From an uncultured Archangium sp. (GTDB lineage: Bacteria > Myxococcota > Myxococcia > Myxococcales > Myxococcaceae), in the NCBI GenBank assembly GCA_903905455.1, contig CAIVGN010000157.1, positions 1 through 64,000 on the forward strand: a stretch of 64,000 nt of DNA, in the 5' to 3' direction. The notes under the pieces were generated by a model, which saw nothing but the letters and a program-made list of their open reading frames with translations, was not told the DNA's origin and did not search any database. Shown piece by piece: positions 8,631-15,634 of the stretch. Made by a program: the position numbers and the translations under genes. Position 1 is the stretch's first letter. Each line of letters opens with the position of its first letter.

Positions 8631-9661
8631 GGCTTCTCTCCTTCGTTCGACTCGAGGGCGACCTTCAGGATGGCGGCGGCGGCCTGGTACAGCTCCTCGG
8701 GCACCTCTTCGCCGACGTCGTAGTGAATGAGGCTGCGGGCGAGCGGGATGTCGCGCACCACGGGAATGCCCAGCGCTGCGGCTTCTTTGCGGATCTTCAA
8801 GGCGTCCTCTTCCTGGCCCTTGGCCACGATGTAGGGGGCGTCGCACTCGTCTTCGGCGTAGCGGAGCGCGATGGCGAGGTGCGTCGGGTTCACGACGATC
8901 GCCGAGGCCTTCTGCACCCCGCGCGCGGTGCCCCCGTTGGCGATCTGCTTGCGCAGCGACTTCTGCTTCGCCTTCTGGTGCGGATCACCCTCGGCGTTCT
9001 TGTGCTCTTGCTTCACTTCCTGGTGCGACATCATCAAGTCGTCGACGTGGCGCTTCTTCGCCAGGGCCCAGTCGGCGACGCCCAGCACCAGCAGCACCAC
9101 CGCGGCCTTGAGCACCACCGGCCGGAGCAACGTGAGCAACGCGACGTACGCGCGCAGCCCGTCGTGCTGGAGCGCGTTGAAGGCGAGAGGGCCATTCGAC
9201 TCGACGGCGCTCCAGAAGAGCCACCCGATGATCGCCGCGACGAGCAACCCCTTGAGCACGTCGATGAGCTGGCGGACGGAGAAGAGCTTCTTGAAGCCCT
9301 CGATGAAGTTGAGGCGCTCGAGCTTCGGGGCCACCGCGTCGGCCTGCAGCTGCAGGCCGGACTGGGCGACGCTCGCGGCGATGGCCCCCAGCATGGCTCC
9401 GGCGAGGCTCGGCGCGACGCAGGTGGCGAGGACTCGCACGCCCTGCTCGAGCGCGAGGGCCGGGGCGGTGTCGTGGTTCGAGAGCGTCTCCTTCGTCCAC
9501 GTCAGCAGTCGCTGGGCCGTGTCATCGACGAAGAGCAGCGTGGCGGTGAGTCCCCCGAGCGTGACCGAGGCCGAGGCGAAGAGCTTGCTGCGCGCGATCT
9601 GCCCCTTCTTCTGGGCGTCCTTGAGCTTCTTCGCGGTGGGCTGGTGCGTCTTGTCGCTCAT
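8627..9661 (-). CDS. sctU: type III secretion switch protein SctU (FlhB family)
   Basis: 344 residues. It opens with the family pattern MSDKTHQPTAKKLKDAQKKG, has four membrane segments, and a cytoplasmic domain with the self-cleaving NPTH motif at residues 258-261, cut between Asn and Pro to change export specificity from early to late substrates. It overlaps sctV by four bases. A 93-base gap separates it from sctT, and a 17-bp motif also found upstream of sctQ lies 18 bases before its start, so it could have its own promoter. Confidence 0.92.
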   Translation of the reverse strand: MSDKTHQPTAKKLKDAQKKGQIARSKLFASASVTLGGLTATLLFVDDTAQRLLTWTKETLSNHDTAPALALEQGVRVLATCVAPSLAGAMLGAIAASVAQSGLQLQADAVAPKLERLNFIEGFKKLFSVRQLIDVLKGLLVAAIIGWLFWSAVESNGPLAFNALQHDGLRAYVALLTLLRPVVLKAAVVLLVLGVADWALAKKRHVDDLMMSHQEVKQEHKNAEGDPHQKAKQKSLRKQIANGGTARGVQKASAIVVNPTHLAIALRYAEDECDAPYIVAKGQEEDALKIRKEAAALGIPVVRDIPLARSLIHYDVGEEVPEELYQAAAAILKVALESNEGEKP

Positions 9662-9678
9662 GGCGCGGGACCCCTGAG

Positions 9679-9695
9679 CAGGGACCGGGCCAGCG
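9679..9695 (-). promoter_or_regulatory. 17-bp repeated motif / sigma-54-like element upstream of sctU
   Basis: On the minus strand this reads CGCTGGCCCGGTCCCTG followed by CT. It is 16/17 identical to 13084-13100, and both copies lie exactly 18 bases before a start codon (sctU, sctQ). It also fits a -24/-12 pattern: TGGCCCG-GTCC-CTGCT has GG and GC ten bases apart as in sigma-54 promoters. A start point would then lie only about six bases before the sctU ATG, which is very close. Confidence 0.35.
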
Positions 9696-9754
9696 GGTTC
9701 GGATCGTGAAATCAGCGAGTTGAGCAGGGGCGGCGTCCGCCGGCACGGATGGGC

Positions 9755-10546
9755 TCAGTTCGCACTCCCCAGCACAGCGAACGAGTGCAGTTCGTCGGCG
9801 TGGGCCAGCGCGACGTCCTGCAACCGCGCCGCGATGACCCCGATGCCCAGCCACAACACCGCGCCGCCACCGAGGATGCGCAGCGGGGCCCCGGTGTCGT
9901 TCAGGTTCATGTTCGGCGCGGCACGAGAAGCGAGCCCGAGGCACGCGTCGACGGTGAGGGTGAGACCCGCGATCGGGGCGCCGATGGCGAGACCCGTGGA
10001 GAACGCGCCCGCGACCAGCCCCACTACGTGCATCGCGACCGCCTCGGTGTGGTGGAAGGTGCCCGGGGGAACCAGGCCGTAGCTGCGCGTCAGCGCCGAG
10101 ATCATCGCCGGCCACAGCAGGCCCGCAGCGCCCACGGCGAGGAGCAGGTGGTACAGCGCGTCGCCCGTCGCCGCTTCCTTCGTGCCTGCCATCGGGAGCG
10201 CTGCCTCCGCCGACGAGCCCCGAAAGAGATCGATGAAGCGCCCACCCATGCGCGCGGCATCGAAGGGCAGGGCGGCGATGAGGCCCAGGGACATGCCGAA
10301 GATGACCTCCTGGGCCATGAGCGCCGCCAGTTCAAAGGTGCTGACCGCAGCGGGAGCGCCGACGCCGCACGAGAGATGGAGGAAGAACGCGAGCGCCAGC
10401 ACCACGCCCAGCTTCACGTGCATCGGCGCATGCGAGCCTCCGAAGAGCGGGCAGAGCAACCCCACGGGCACCAACCGCGCGCTGATGAGCGCCACGGCCA
10501 CCACGTGCGGCTGCAGCAGGTCGATGCCCAGGGTCAGCGCATTCAC
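9755..10546 (-). CDS. sctT: type III secretion export apparatus protein SctT (FliR family)
   Basis: 263 residues, a highly hydrophobic protein with about six membrane segments, matching FliR/YscT in length and position in the R-S-T order. Recognisable stretches are ISARLVPVGLLCPLFGG near the N-terminus and QEVIFGMSLGLIAALPFDAAR (abridged) in the middle. I set the start at GTG 10546 because it overlaps the sctS stop (GTGA), the usual coupling in this operon, and the family N-terminus begins there. It is part of the SctRST export gate in the inner membrane. Confidence 0.88.
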   Translation of the reverse strand: MNALTLGIDLLQPHVVAVALISARLVPVGLLCPLFGGSHAPMHVKLGVVLALAFFLHLSCGVGAPAAVSTFELAALMAQEVIFGMSLGLIAALPFDAARMGGRFIDLFRGSSAEAALPMAGTKEAATGDALYHLLLAVGAAGLLWPAMISALTRSYGLVPPGTFHHTEAVAMHVVGLVAGAFSTGLAIGAPIAGLTLTVDACLGLASRAAPNMNLNDTGAPLRILGGGAVLWLGIGVIAARLQDVALAHADELHSFAVLGSAN

Positions 10547-10812
10547 GACGCGACCGAAGGAATGGTGAGCATCAACTGCGTGGTGAAGCGCGTGAGCTGG
10601 GCGCCGATCCACGGGCCGGCGATGACCAGGGCCAGCACCGCCGCGCAGAGCTTGGGCACCACCGAAAGCGTCGATTCCTGCAGCTGGGTCGTCGCCTGCA
10701 CGAGGCTCATCAAGAAGCCCACCACCAGCGAAGCCCCGATGGGCGGCAACGACGCGAGCACCATCAACAGCAGCGCTTCACGGGCCACGCCGAGGAGAAG
10801 AGAGGTGTCCAT
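10543..10812 (-). CDS. sctS: type III secretion export apparatus protein SctS (FliQ family)
   Basis: 89 residues, the standard FliQ/YscS length, with two membrane segments (about 14-38 and 48-72) around the family pattern PPIGASLVVGFLMSLVQATTQ and the conserved PKL turn. It forms part of the helical export gate with SctR and SctT. The gene follows sctR by three bases and overlaps sctT by four. Confidence 0.92.
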   Translation of the reverse strand: MDTSLLLGVAREALLLMVLASLPPIGASLVVGFLMSLVQATTQLQESTLSVVPKLCAAVLALVIAGPWIGAQLTRFTTQLMLTIPSVAS

Positions 10813-10815
10813 GGT

Positions 10816-11511
10816 TCACCGGTACCCGAGGATCAACCCGTGGGAGATGAGCGCCCACCCATCGACCGCCACGAAGAGGAGGATCTTGAACGGCAGGCTC
10901 ACCTGGCTGGGGCTCAACGTCTGCATGCCCAGCGCGAGCAGTACGTTGGCGATCACCATGTCGAGCACGAGGAAGGGGAGGAAGACGAGGAAGCCGATGA
11001 TGAAGGCCTCCTTGAGTTCGGTGATCACGAAGGACGGCACCACGATCGAGAGGTCCTCGTCGCTGACCGCGCTGGCCTCCTCGGGCGGTCGCAGCTCGCG
11101 GGCCAGGTCGACGAAGCGGGCTCGCTCTTCGGCGCTGCCGTGCTTCACCAGGAAGTCACGCAGCGGCAGCAGCACCGCCGTGGCCTGGCTCATGAGCGCG
11201 TTGGTGTCGGAGCCTTCCACCCATCCCGAGCGCGCCGTGGCCGACATCTTCTCGAAGGTGGGCGTCATCACCGTGGCCGAGAGCACCGCTGCGAGCCCCG
11301 TGAGCACCATCGTCGGCGGCGCCTGCTGCGTCCCCAGCGCCGAGCGCACGATGGAGAGCACGACCACGATCTTCGAGAAGCTGGTGAGCATCATGATCGC
11401 GAAGGGCACCAGCGACATCACCGCGAGCAGCCCCATCATCTGCAGCTGGCTGCTGGCAAAGCCGTCGTTCGACAGGTCGGTCTTGGCGACCGCGAGGAGG
11501 AGTGGAGGCAT
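10816..11511 (-). CDS. sctR: type III secretion export apparatus protein SctR (FliP family)
   Basis: 231 residues. The family pattern TSFSKIVVVLSIVRSALGTQ (about 44-63) and a C-terminal FKILLFVAVDGW are clear, with four membrane segments. The N-terminus is short and has no obvious cleavable signal, unlike FliP, which fits the non-flagellar SctR type. It builds the core of the export gate. It lies six bases after the fliO-like gene and is followed at once by sctS and sctT. Confidence 0.92.
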   Translation of the reverse strand: MPPLLLAVAKTDLSNDGFASSQLQMMGLLAVMSLVPFAIMMLTSFSKIVVVLSIVRSALGTQQAPPTMVLTGLAAVLSATVMTPTFEKMSATARSGWVEGSDTNALMSQATAVLLPLRDFLVKHGSAEERARFVDLARELRPPEEASAVSDEDLSIVVPSFVITELKEAFIIGFLVFLPFLVLDMVIANVLLALGMQTLSPSQVSLPFKILLFVAVDGWALISHGLILGYR

Positions 11512-11517
11512 GACGTC

Positions 11518-11904
11518 TCAGGAGAGGACTGCGGGTGACTCGCTCGGCGCTTCGAGCGAGGGGCGGGGCGTGACGCGGGCGGGGCGACGCGTGGGCTGAA
11601 CGCGGGCGAACCCGTCACCGTGCACGACGAGGTAGGGCTTGCCGTCGACTTCGATCAACGTGAGCCCCGAACGCGCCGACAGCCCGACGCGCTGCACGAC
11701 GTGAAGCCGGGGCGCGGCCTTGAACTTCGAGGGCAACACCCCGCGCGCACGTACGAACCAGAGCGCGATGCCGCCCAGCGCGGCGAGCCCGAGCAACACC
11801 CGCGCGACGGTGGAGGCGGACGCCCCCTGCAGCGCGGCAAGCCCGGGGACCAACAGCGCGAGCACCACCGCGCCGAACAGCTTCTGACGGGGCGAGAGCG
11901 TCAT
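11518..11904 (-). CDS. FliO-like export apparatus assembly protein
   Basis: 128 residues starting at ATG 11904. It has two N-terminal hydrophobic segments (about 8-26 and 30-50) and then the small cytoplasmic fold seen in FliO: RLHVVQRVGLSARSGLTLIE, DGKPYLVV, GDGFARV. The C-terminus is Pro/Arg/Ser-rich. In flagella FliO helps assemble FliP (the SctR homologue), and the gene here sits directly before sctR, as fliO sits before fliP. Classical injectisome operons do not normally carry a FliO. The assignment rests on topology, the VQRVGL/SGLTLIEV-type pattern and position. Confidence 0.7.
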   Translation of the reverse strand: MTLSPRQKLFGAVVLALLVPGLAALQGASASTVARVLLGLAALGGIALWFVRARGVLPSKFKAAPRLHVVQRVGLSARSGLTLIEVDGKPYLVVHGDGFARVQPTRRPARVTPRPSLEAPSESPAVLS

Positions 11905-11911
11905 CGCGGCC

Positions 11912-13066
11912 TCAGAGCATCGAGATGATGCGGGCGCCGATCTCACCTTCGATCTCCACCAACTCGGCGCGGGCGACGGCCTTGTCGCCGATGCGCACCA
12001 CCACCTGCTGCGCGGCGTTGATGTGGAGGGGAATCACGCTGCCGGGCCGCACCAACCCCAGCTGGTGCAGCGGGAGGCGCAGGCGCGTGAGTTCAACTTC
12101 GACTTCGACGGGGATGGACGGATCGACGTGCGACATGGCGGACTCCTGGGTGGGGCGCTCGAGAGCGCGGGTGAGGGTGAAGCCGGCTTCGGTGAAGGTG
12201 CCGCGCAGCTCGAACGACGGCGTGGTGACGCGGCCCGGGCCGATGAGGCCCCTGGACCGCTGAGACACGCCGCTGAAGAGCACCACGTCTCCCGGGGCGA
12301 GCGACTCGGCGTCCTTCTTCGGCAAGAGCGCGCTCCCGATGATGCAGGTCGCGGGCAGGGTGGCGGCCAACACCTCGTCGAGCGCCGGGGGCGTCAGCTC
12401 GGTCGCCAGCGCCTCGGCCTTCGACTGCAGCCACAGCGCCGGCAGCAGCATGCGCGCGAGGCAGTTGGTCTCTCCGATGCGCAGCTCGAGCTGCACCGCC
12501 ACATGCCGGCGACGCGCGTCGAGTTGCTGCAGGACCTCTCCGCGATCCAGGGTCATCGAGAGCAGCCGCGGGGTGAAGGGCGCGAAGGCGGGCTCGGCTC
12601 GGAGCTCGGCGAGGGTCGACAAGAAGATCCACCCCAGCGCAGCCTCTTCGATGCTCGACAGCCGCGTCGGCAACCCCACCGGCTCGTTGGCGCTGGTGAT
12701 GCGTCCGATCAACGCGCCAGCCCCGAGGCCATCGAGCTCGAGGATGCCGAGCGCGTCCCCTCCGAGCTCCAGGGAGACGAACAGCGCGCGGGCGGCGAGG
12801 TGCGAGAAGGGGTGCAGGGTCGAGGGCAACAGGGACGGCTTGCAGGTGACGGTCGTCTTCAGCTGTGCGCCGATCTTCTGCGCCACCCGGCCCGTCGCCT
12901 GGGCCAGCATCTCGAACGCCCGGGGCCTCGCGTCGACGGCCACGTGCGCGCGGGTCAGCTTCTGGGTGGGCACCAGCTTGGTGCGTGTCGCGGGAGCCTG
13001 CCGGAGCTCGCTCGCCGACGGCGCCGGTGCCGCGGTCTCGGTGATGATGGTCGTTGCGTCTCGCAT
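11912..13066 (-). CDS. sctQ: type III secretion C-ring protein SctQ (FliM/FliN-type, SpoA domains)
   Basis: 384 residues from ATG 13066. The C-terminal 80 residues form a clear SpoA (surface presentation of antigens) domain: IPVEVEVELTRLRLPLHQLG, SVIPLHINAAQQVVVRIGDK, and a final GARIISML. An earlier segment (about 270-330; GDVVLFSG) looks like the first SpoA domain, and the N-terminal part is FliM-middle-like. SctQ forms the cytoplasmic sorting platform that receives substrates. The gene starts after a 215-base gap containing a copy of the motif also found before sctU, and precedes the fliO-like gene by seven bases. Confidence 0.88.
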   Translation of the reverse strand: MRDATTIITETAAPAPSASELRQAPATRTKLVPTQKLTRAHVAVDARPRAFEMLAQATGRVAQKIGAQLKTTVTCKPSLLPSTLHPFSHLAARALFVSLELGGDALGILELDGLGAGALIGRITSANEPVGLPTRLSSIEEAALGWIFLSTLAELRAEPAFAPFTPRLLSMTLDRGEVLQQLDARRRHVAVQLELRIGETNCLARMLLPALWLQSKAEALATELTPPALDEVLAATLPATCIIGSALLPKKDAESLAPGDVVLFSGVSQRSRGLIGPGRVTTPSFELRGTFTEAGFTLTRALERPTQESAMSHVDPSIPVEVEVELTRLRLPLHQLGLVRPGSVIPLHINAAQQVVVRIGDKAVARAELVEIEGEIGARIISML

Positions 13067-13281
13067 GGTGGCCGGCCGCTTTTCAGGGACCGGGCCAACG
13101 CCGCGATGAAGTGCTTTCCGCAGGTTACGCGGAGGCACCGTTTCCCACCGCGGACGGTGCGTTTCCGACGGCGAAAACGACGAAAGCGCAGGCCGCGCCA
13201 GCCCTCACGGCCGCGCTGCCTACGCTCGCCAAACCCCTGGCCCCCTCCGTCATCCAGACCGGAGGGAGCCATCCGTCCCCG
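13067..13281 (-). other. gap inside the T3SS operon upstream of sctQ
   Basis: Unlike the rest of the operon, where genes touch or overlap, 215 bases separate the FliG-like gene from sctQ. I see no convincing gene on either strand. The interval holds the 17-bp motif at 13084-13100 and a Thr/Ala/Lys-rich C-rich stretch without clear coding structure; an internal promoter is plausible. Confidence 0.4.
13084..13100 (-). promoter_or_regulatory. 17-bp repeated motif upstream of sctQ
   Basis: On the minus strand this reads CGTTGGCCCGGTCCCTG then AAAAG. It differs in one base from the copy before sctU (9679-9695) and has the same 18-base offset from the start codon. As a sigma-54 site it is weaker than the sctU copy because the -12 GC is GA. 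Confidence 0.35.
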
Positions 13282-13701
13282 CTACCTCGACGCCTCCTTC
13301 ACCAACCTCGCCGCCACCGCCCGCACCGCCACCGGGAACGACTCCACGCCACCCTGAAATTGAGGAAATTGCCGGCGCACGACCGGCGGCAACGACGCGA
13401 CGATCGCCGCCCGGAGCTCGCCGTCTGCGCGCACCACCAGTTGCTGCAACCGCTCGCCCGCATCGGGCCGCACCCCGAACTCATGGGCCAGCCGCGCCTG
13501 GCGCCGCCCCGAGTCCCACTGCTGCATGCTGCTGGCGAACTCCGTCGCCTTCTTCTGCAGGGGCGCTGCCATGCCTGCGAAGAGCTCGTCTGCGCGCTGC
13601 TTGTGAATGGCGCAGATGAAGAGGGCGACCCGCTCCGCGAAGCCGAGCACCCGCGGGCCCTCGTGCTTCCGGCGTTCGATGCGCGTCGAGGTCGAGCTCA
13701 T
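13282..13701 (-). CDS. FliG-N-like protein of the T3SS operon
   Basis: 139 residues from ATG 13701, which overlaps the sctJ stop (ATGA). I do not recognise it from a named injectisome family. Its middle part, RVALFICAIHKQRADELFAGM and then PLQKKATEFASSMQQWDSGR, has the helix pattern of the FliG N-terminal domain, the part of the flagellar switch that binds FliF. It directly follows the FliF/SctJ-type gene, as fliG follows fliF in flagellar operons. The rest (SLPPVVRRQFPQF) is unassigned. No signal peptide or membrane segment. It might instead be a divergent SctK-type adaptor. Confidence 0.5.
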   Translation of the reverse strand: MSSTSTRIERRKHEGPRVLGFAERVALFICAIHKQRADELFAGMAAPLQKKATEFASSMQQWDSGRRQARLAHEFGVRPDAGERLQQLVVRADGELRAAIVASLPPVVRRQFPQFQGGVESFPVAVRAVAARLVKEASR

Positions 13702-14498
13702 GACGCCGCCACCTTGCGCTGCACCGAAGGGCTGATGATGGGCCGGGGAGGCGCAGGTGTCAGCGCCGTCTGCACGTGCACCACCGAGGGCTCCAGCTGC
13801 TTCGCTCCACGCAGCTTCCACGAGAGGAAGACCACCGCCATCGCGGCCACCGAGAGCGCGAGCCCGAGCACGATCACCAGCGGCCGCATCCCCCGGGGCT
13901 CCTCGACGCGGCCCAGGGGCGTGGGGATGGTCACCGGGTCGATGACCAGCACCACGTCGTCGGCCTTGAGCCCTTCGACCGCTGCGGCCACCAACGCCCG
14001 CAGCTCCGCGCGCTGCATCTGCAATCGCTCCAGGGCATCGGGCTGCACCCGCACCAGCACCGAGGCCTTCGAGGGTGTCGCGCTCACACCCGGCCGAGGC
14101 GGGGGCGGCACCACCAGCTCGACCGCCGCACCCGCGACCCCGTCCATCGTCTCCAGCGACTCTTCGATGTCGCCTTCCTGCGCTTCGAGTTGACGCAGCC
14201 GTTCAGCCGAGGGCGTGTCGATGAGCCCGGCGCTCTGCGCGAGGGTCTGGGTCTTGAGCCGAACGGGCCTGGGCAGCTTCAGCTCGTTGAGCACCCGCAT
14301 GGCCTCGGTGGCCTGCGCGTCTTCGAGCTCGATGGCCCAGGTGGGCTTCTTCCCTTTCTCGGGGACCTTCTTGACCTCGAAGCCGCGGGCCACGAGCGCC
14401 GAGACGATCTCGTTGGCGTCGCGCTCGTCGAGGCCATGCTGAATCTGGGAGGAGCACGCGGCGAACAACAGGCAACAGAAGAGGAGAGGGCGGTTCAT
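13698..14498 (-). CDS. sctJ: type III secretion inner-ring lipoprotein SctJ
   Basis: 266 residues. A lipoprotein signal peptide ends in the lipobox LFAAC (Cys15), as in YscJ/PrgK. Two ring-building domains follow: HGLDERDANEIVSALVARGF is the typical first domain, and VAGAAVELVVPPPPRP the second. A single membrane segment lies near the C-terminus (about 215-238), followed by a short cytoplasmic tail. It forms the inner-membrane ring around the export gate. I chose ATG 14498 because the signal peptide starts there. Directly downstream of sctI and coupled to the FliG-like gene. Confidence 0.9.
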   Translation of the reverse strand: MNRPLLFCCLLFAACSSQIQHGLDERDANEIVSALVARGFEVKKVPEKGKKPTWAIELEDAQATEAMRVLNELKLPRPVRLKTQTLAQSAGLIDTPSAERLRQLEAQEGDIEESLETMDGVAGAAVELVVPPPPRPGVSATPSKASVLVRVQPDALERLQMQRAELRALVAAAVEGLKADDVVLVIDPVTIPTPLGRVEEPRGMRPLVIVLGLALSVAAMAVVFLSWKLRGAKQLEPSVVHVQTALTPAPPRPIISPSVQRKVAAS

Positions 14499-14506
14499 GG
14501 CGGCAG

Positions 14507-14956
14507 TCACACTTGCGTCTGGAGGACCTGCTTCACGCCGCCCGTGGCCTTCTCGACGACCTTGCCGGCGAGATCGAGCTCCTGGGAGGCGCGGTACACG
14601 TGGGTCTGCAGGGAGAGCAGCTCGGCGGGCGAGAACGACTTCCCCGACTCCGCCAGCTTGAGGATCTGCTCCATGCGGCCCTGGGCCTGGTTGACCTGGT
14701 CGAGGACCTTCGTGGCGCTCACCTGGGTCGTCGATTGCGCGGCCTTCGGGCCCTCGACGCGGCACTTGCCCGCGCGGGCCTGCTGCACCGACTTCGCCTC
14801 GGTGCGTGACGCATCGCTGAGGGCCTGTGGCGCGTTCTCGGTGCGCGTCGGTTGCTGCGACTTCATCACCTGGCCGAAGCCTTCGCCGACCTTCGGGTTG
14901 CTGCCCGCGCCGGAGATTCCTGCAGGGCCGGCGCCCCCCAACGGGTTGATCGCCAT
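14507..14956 (-). CDS. sctI: type III secretion inner-rod protein SctI
   Basis: 149 residues, Gly/Ser/Ala/Gln-rich in the first half and helical at the end. The C-terminal 40 residues, ELLSLQTHVYRASQELDLAG and then KVVEKATGGVKQVLQTQV, follow the pattern of YscI/PrgJ inner-rod subunits (L-Q-x-x-V-Y-R-x-S-Q-E-L-x-L-x-x-K-x-V-x-K-x-x-x-G-V-K-x-x-L-x-x-Q). It is an early secreted substrate that links export gate and needle. The gene precedes sctJ by eight bases, the common I-J order. Confidence 0.85.
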   Translation of the reverse strand: MAINPLGGAGPAGISGAGSNPKVGEGFGQVMKSQQPTRTENAPQALSDASRTEAKSVQQARAGKCRVEGPKAAQSTTQVSATKVLDQVNQAQGRMEQILKLAESGKSFSPAELLSLQTHVYRASQELDLAGKVVEKATGGVKQVLQTQV

Positions 14957-14961
14957 GGCCG

Positions 14962-15429
14962 TTAGCGGATGTTGTTGATGGCCGACTTCGCCGAGTCGTG
15001 GCGCACCTTCAGCACGTTGGAGATCGTGTTGTACTCACGGCTCTCCTGCTGCATCTGCATCTGCATCATGGTGGAGCGATCGGCCTCGGCGCGCATCTGG
15101 CCGATCATCCCGTTGAGCTCCGAGGGCATCCCGTTGGGTGACGTGGCGAGCGCCTGGGCCGTCGCCCCGCCTCCGAGGGTGCCACCGCCGCCGACCGAGG
15201 TGACCCCGGTCGCCGCGTAGGAGGCGCCTGCGGTGCCTCCCCCCGAGCTTGCCAGCGAGGTGACGTTGCTCACCGCCGCGCTGATGATGCCCGCCCCGGG
15301 GACCGCGTTGAGCAGCGCCCCGCCCGCATTGGCCGCGGACTGGAGGGTGTTCTTGAGCACGTTGCCGAACTCGTTCTTCGGCGTCTGGCGGGCGACGGTG
15401 GCGGTGAGCGAGATGCGGTTCGATTCCAT
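14962..15429 (-). CDS. unassigned small T3SS operon protein, candidate secreted filament subunit
   Basis: 155 residues, first gene of the operon, with a good Shine-Dalgarno (GGAG) nine bases before the ATG. No signal peptide. The N-terminal half has amphipathic segments (GNVLKNTLQSAANAGGALL), the centre is a Gly/Ser/Thr-rich linker, and the last 45 residues are Met/Gln-rich and helical, ending NVLKVRHDSAKSAINNIR. Small size, lack of Cys, flexible middle and helical C-terminus beside sctI are features of needle or filament subunits, but the sequence does not match SctF closely enough for me to name it. An alternative is a translocator or chaperone. Confidence 0.45.
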   Translation of the reverse strand: MESNRISLTATVARQTPKNEFGNVLKNTLQSAANAGGALLNAVPGAGIISAAVSNVTSLASSGGGTAGASYAATGVTSVGGGGTLGGGATAQALATSPNGMPSELNGMIGQMRAEADRSTMMQMQMQQESREYNTISNVLKVRHDSAKSAINNIR

Positions 15430-15634
15430 GGGGCAGGTCTCCAGCAGCGAGTGGTGACGACCGCCTGTTCAGATCTCGTGCCTGCGGCAAGTGCGCGGAT
15501 TCGCGTTGGGTGGTGAATGCGAGGTCGTCCGTCAGCGCGTGCGGCTCGTCTCCAGTGACGGACGCGGCCGGTGCGCAAAACCCGTGGAAGCCGAGGAGCG
15601 TGCGTGTGGAACGGGAGTTGCGAAGCGGCCGACC
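15430..15634. promoter_or_regulatory. divergent promoter region between the T3SS operon and an orphan gene
   Basis: 205 bases separate two divergent starts (15429 minus, 15635 plus), so promoters for both should lie here. On the minus strand AGGCACG-AGAT-CTGAA (15483-15468) partly fits a sigma-54 -24/-12 site (GG then GA ten bases later) and would put transcription start about 27 bases before the first T3SS gene. I found no clear sigma-70 promoter for the plus-strand gene. Confidence 0.35.

Noticed and set aside
6582-11904. Calling the export genes flagellar (flhA, flhB, fliR, fliQ, fliP, fliO).
   Set aside because: The operon includes SctJ lipoprotein and SctI-type genes and no flagellin, hook, rod, motor or chemotaxis genes.
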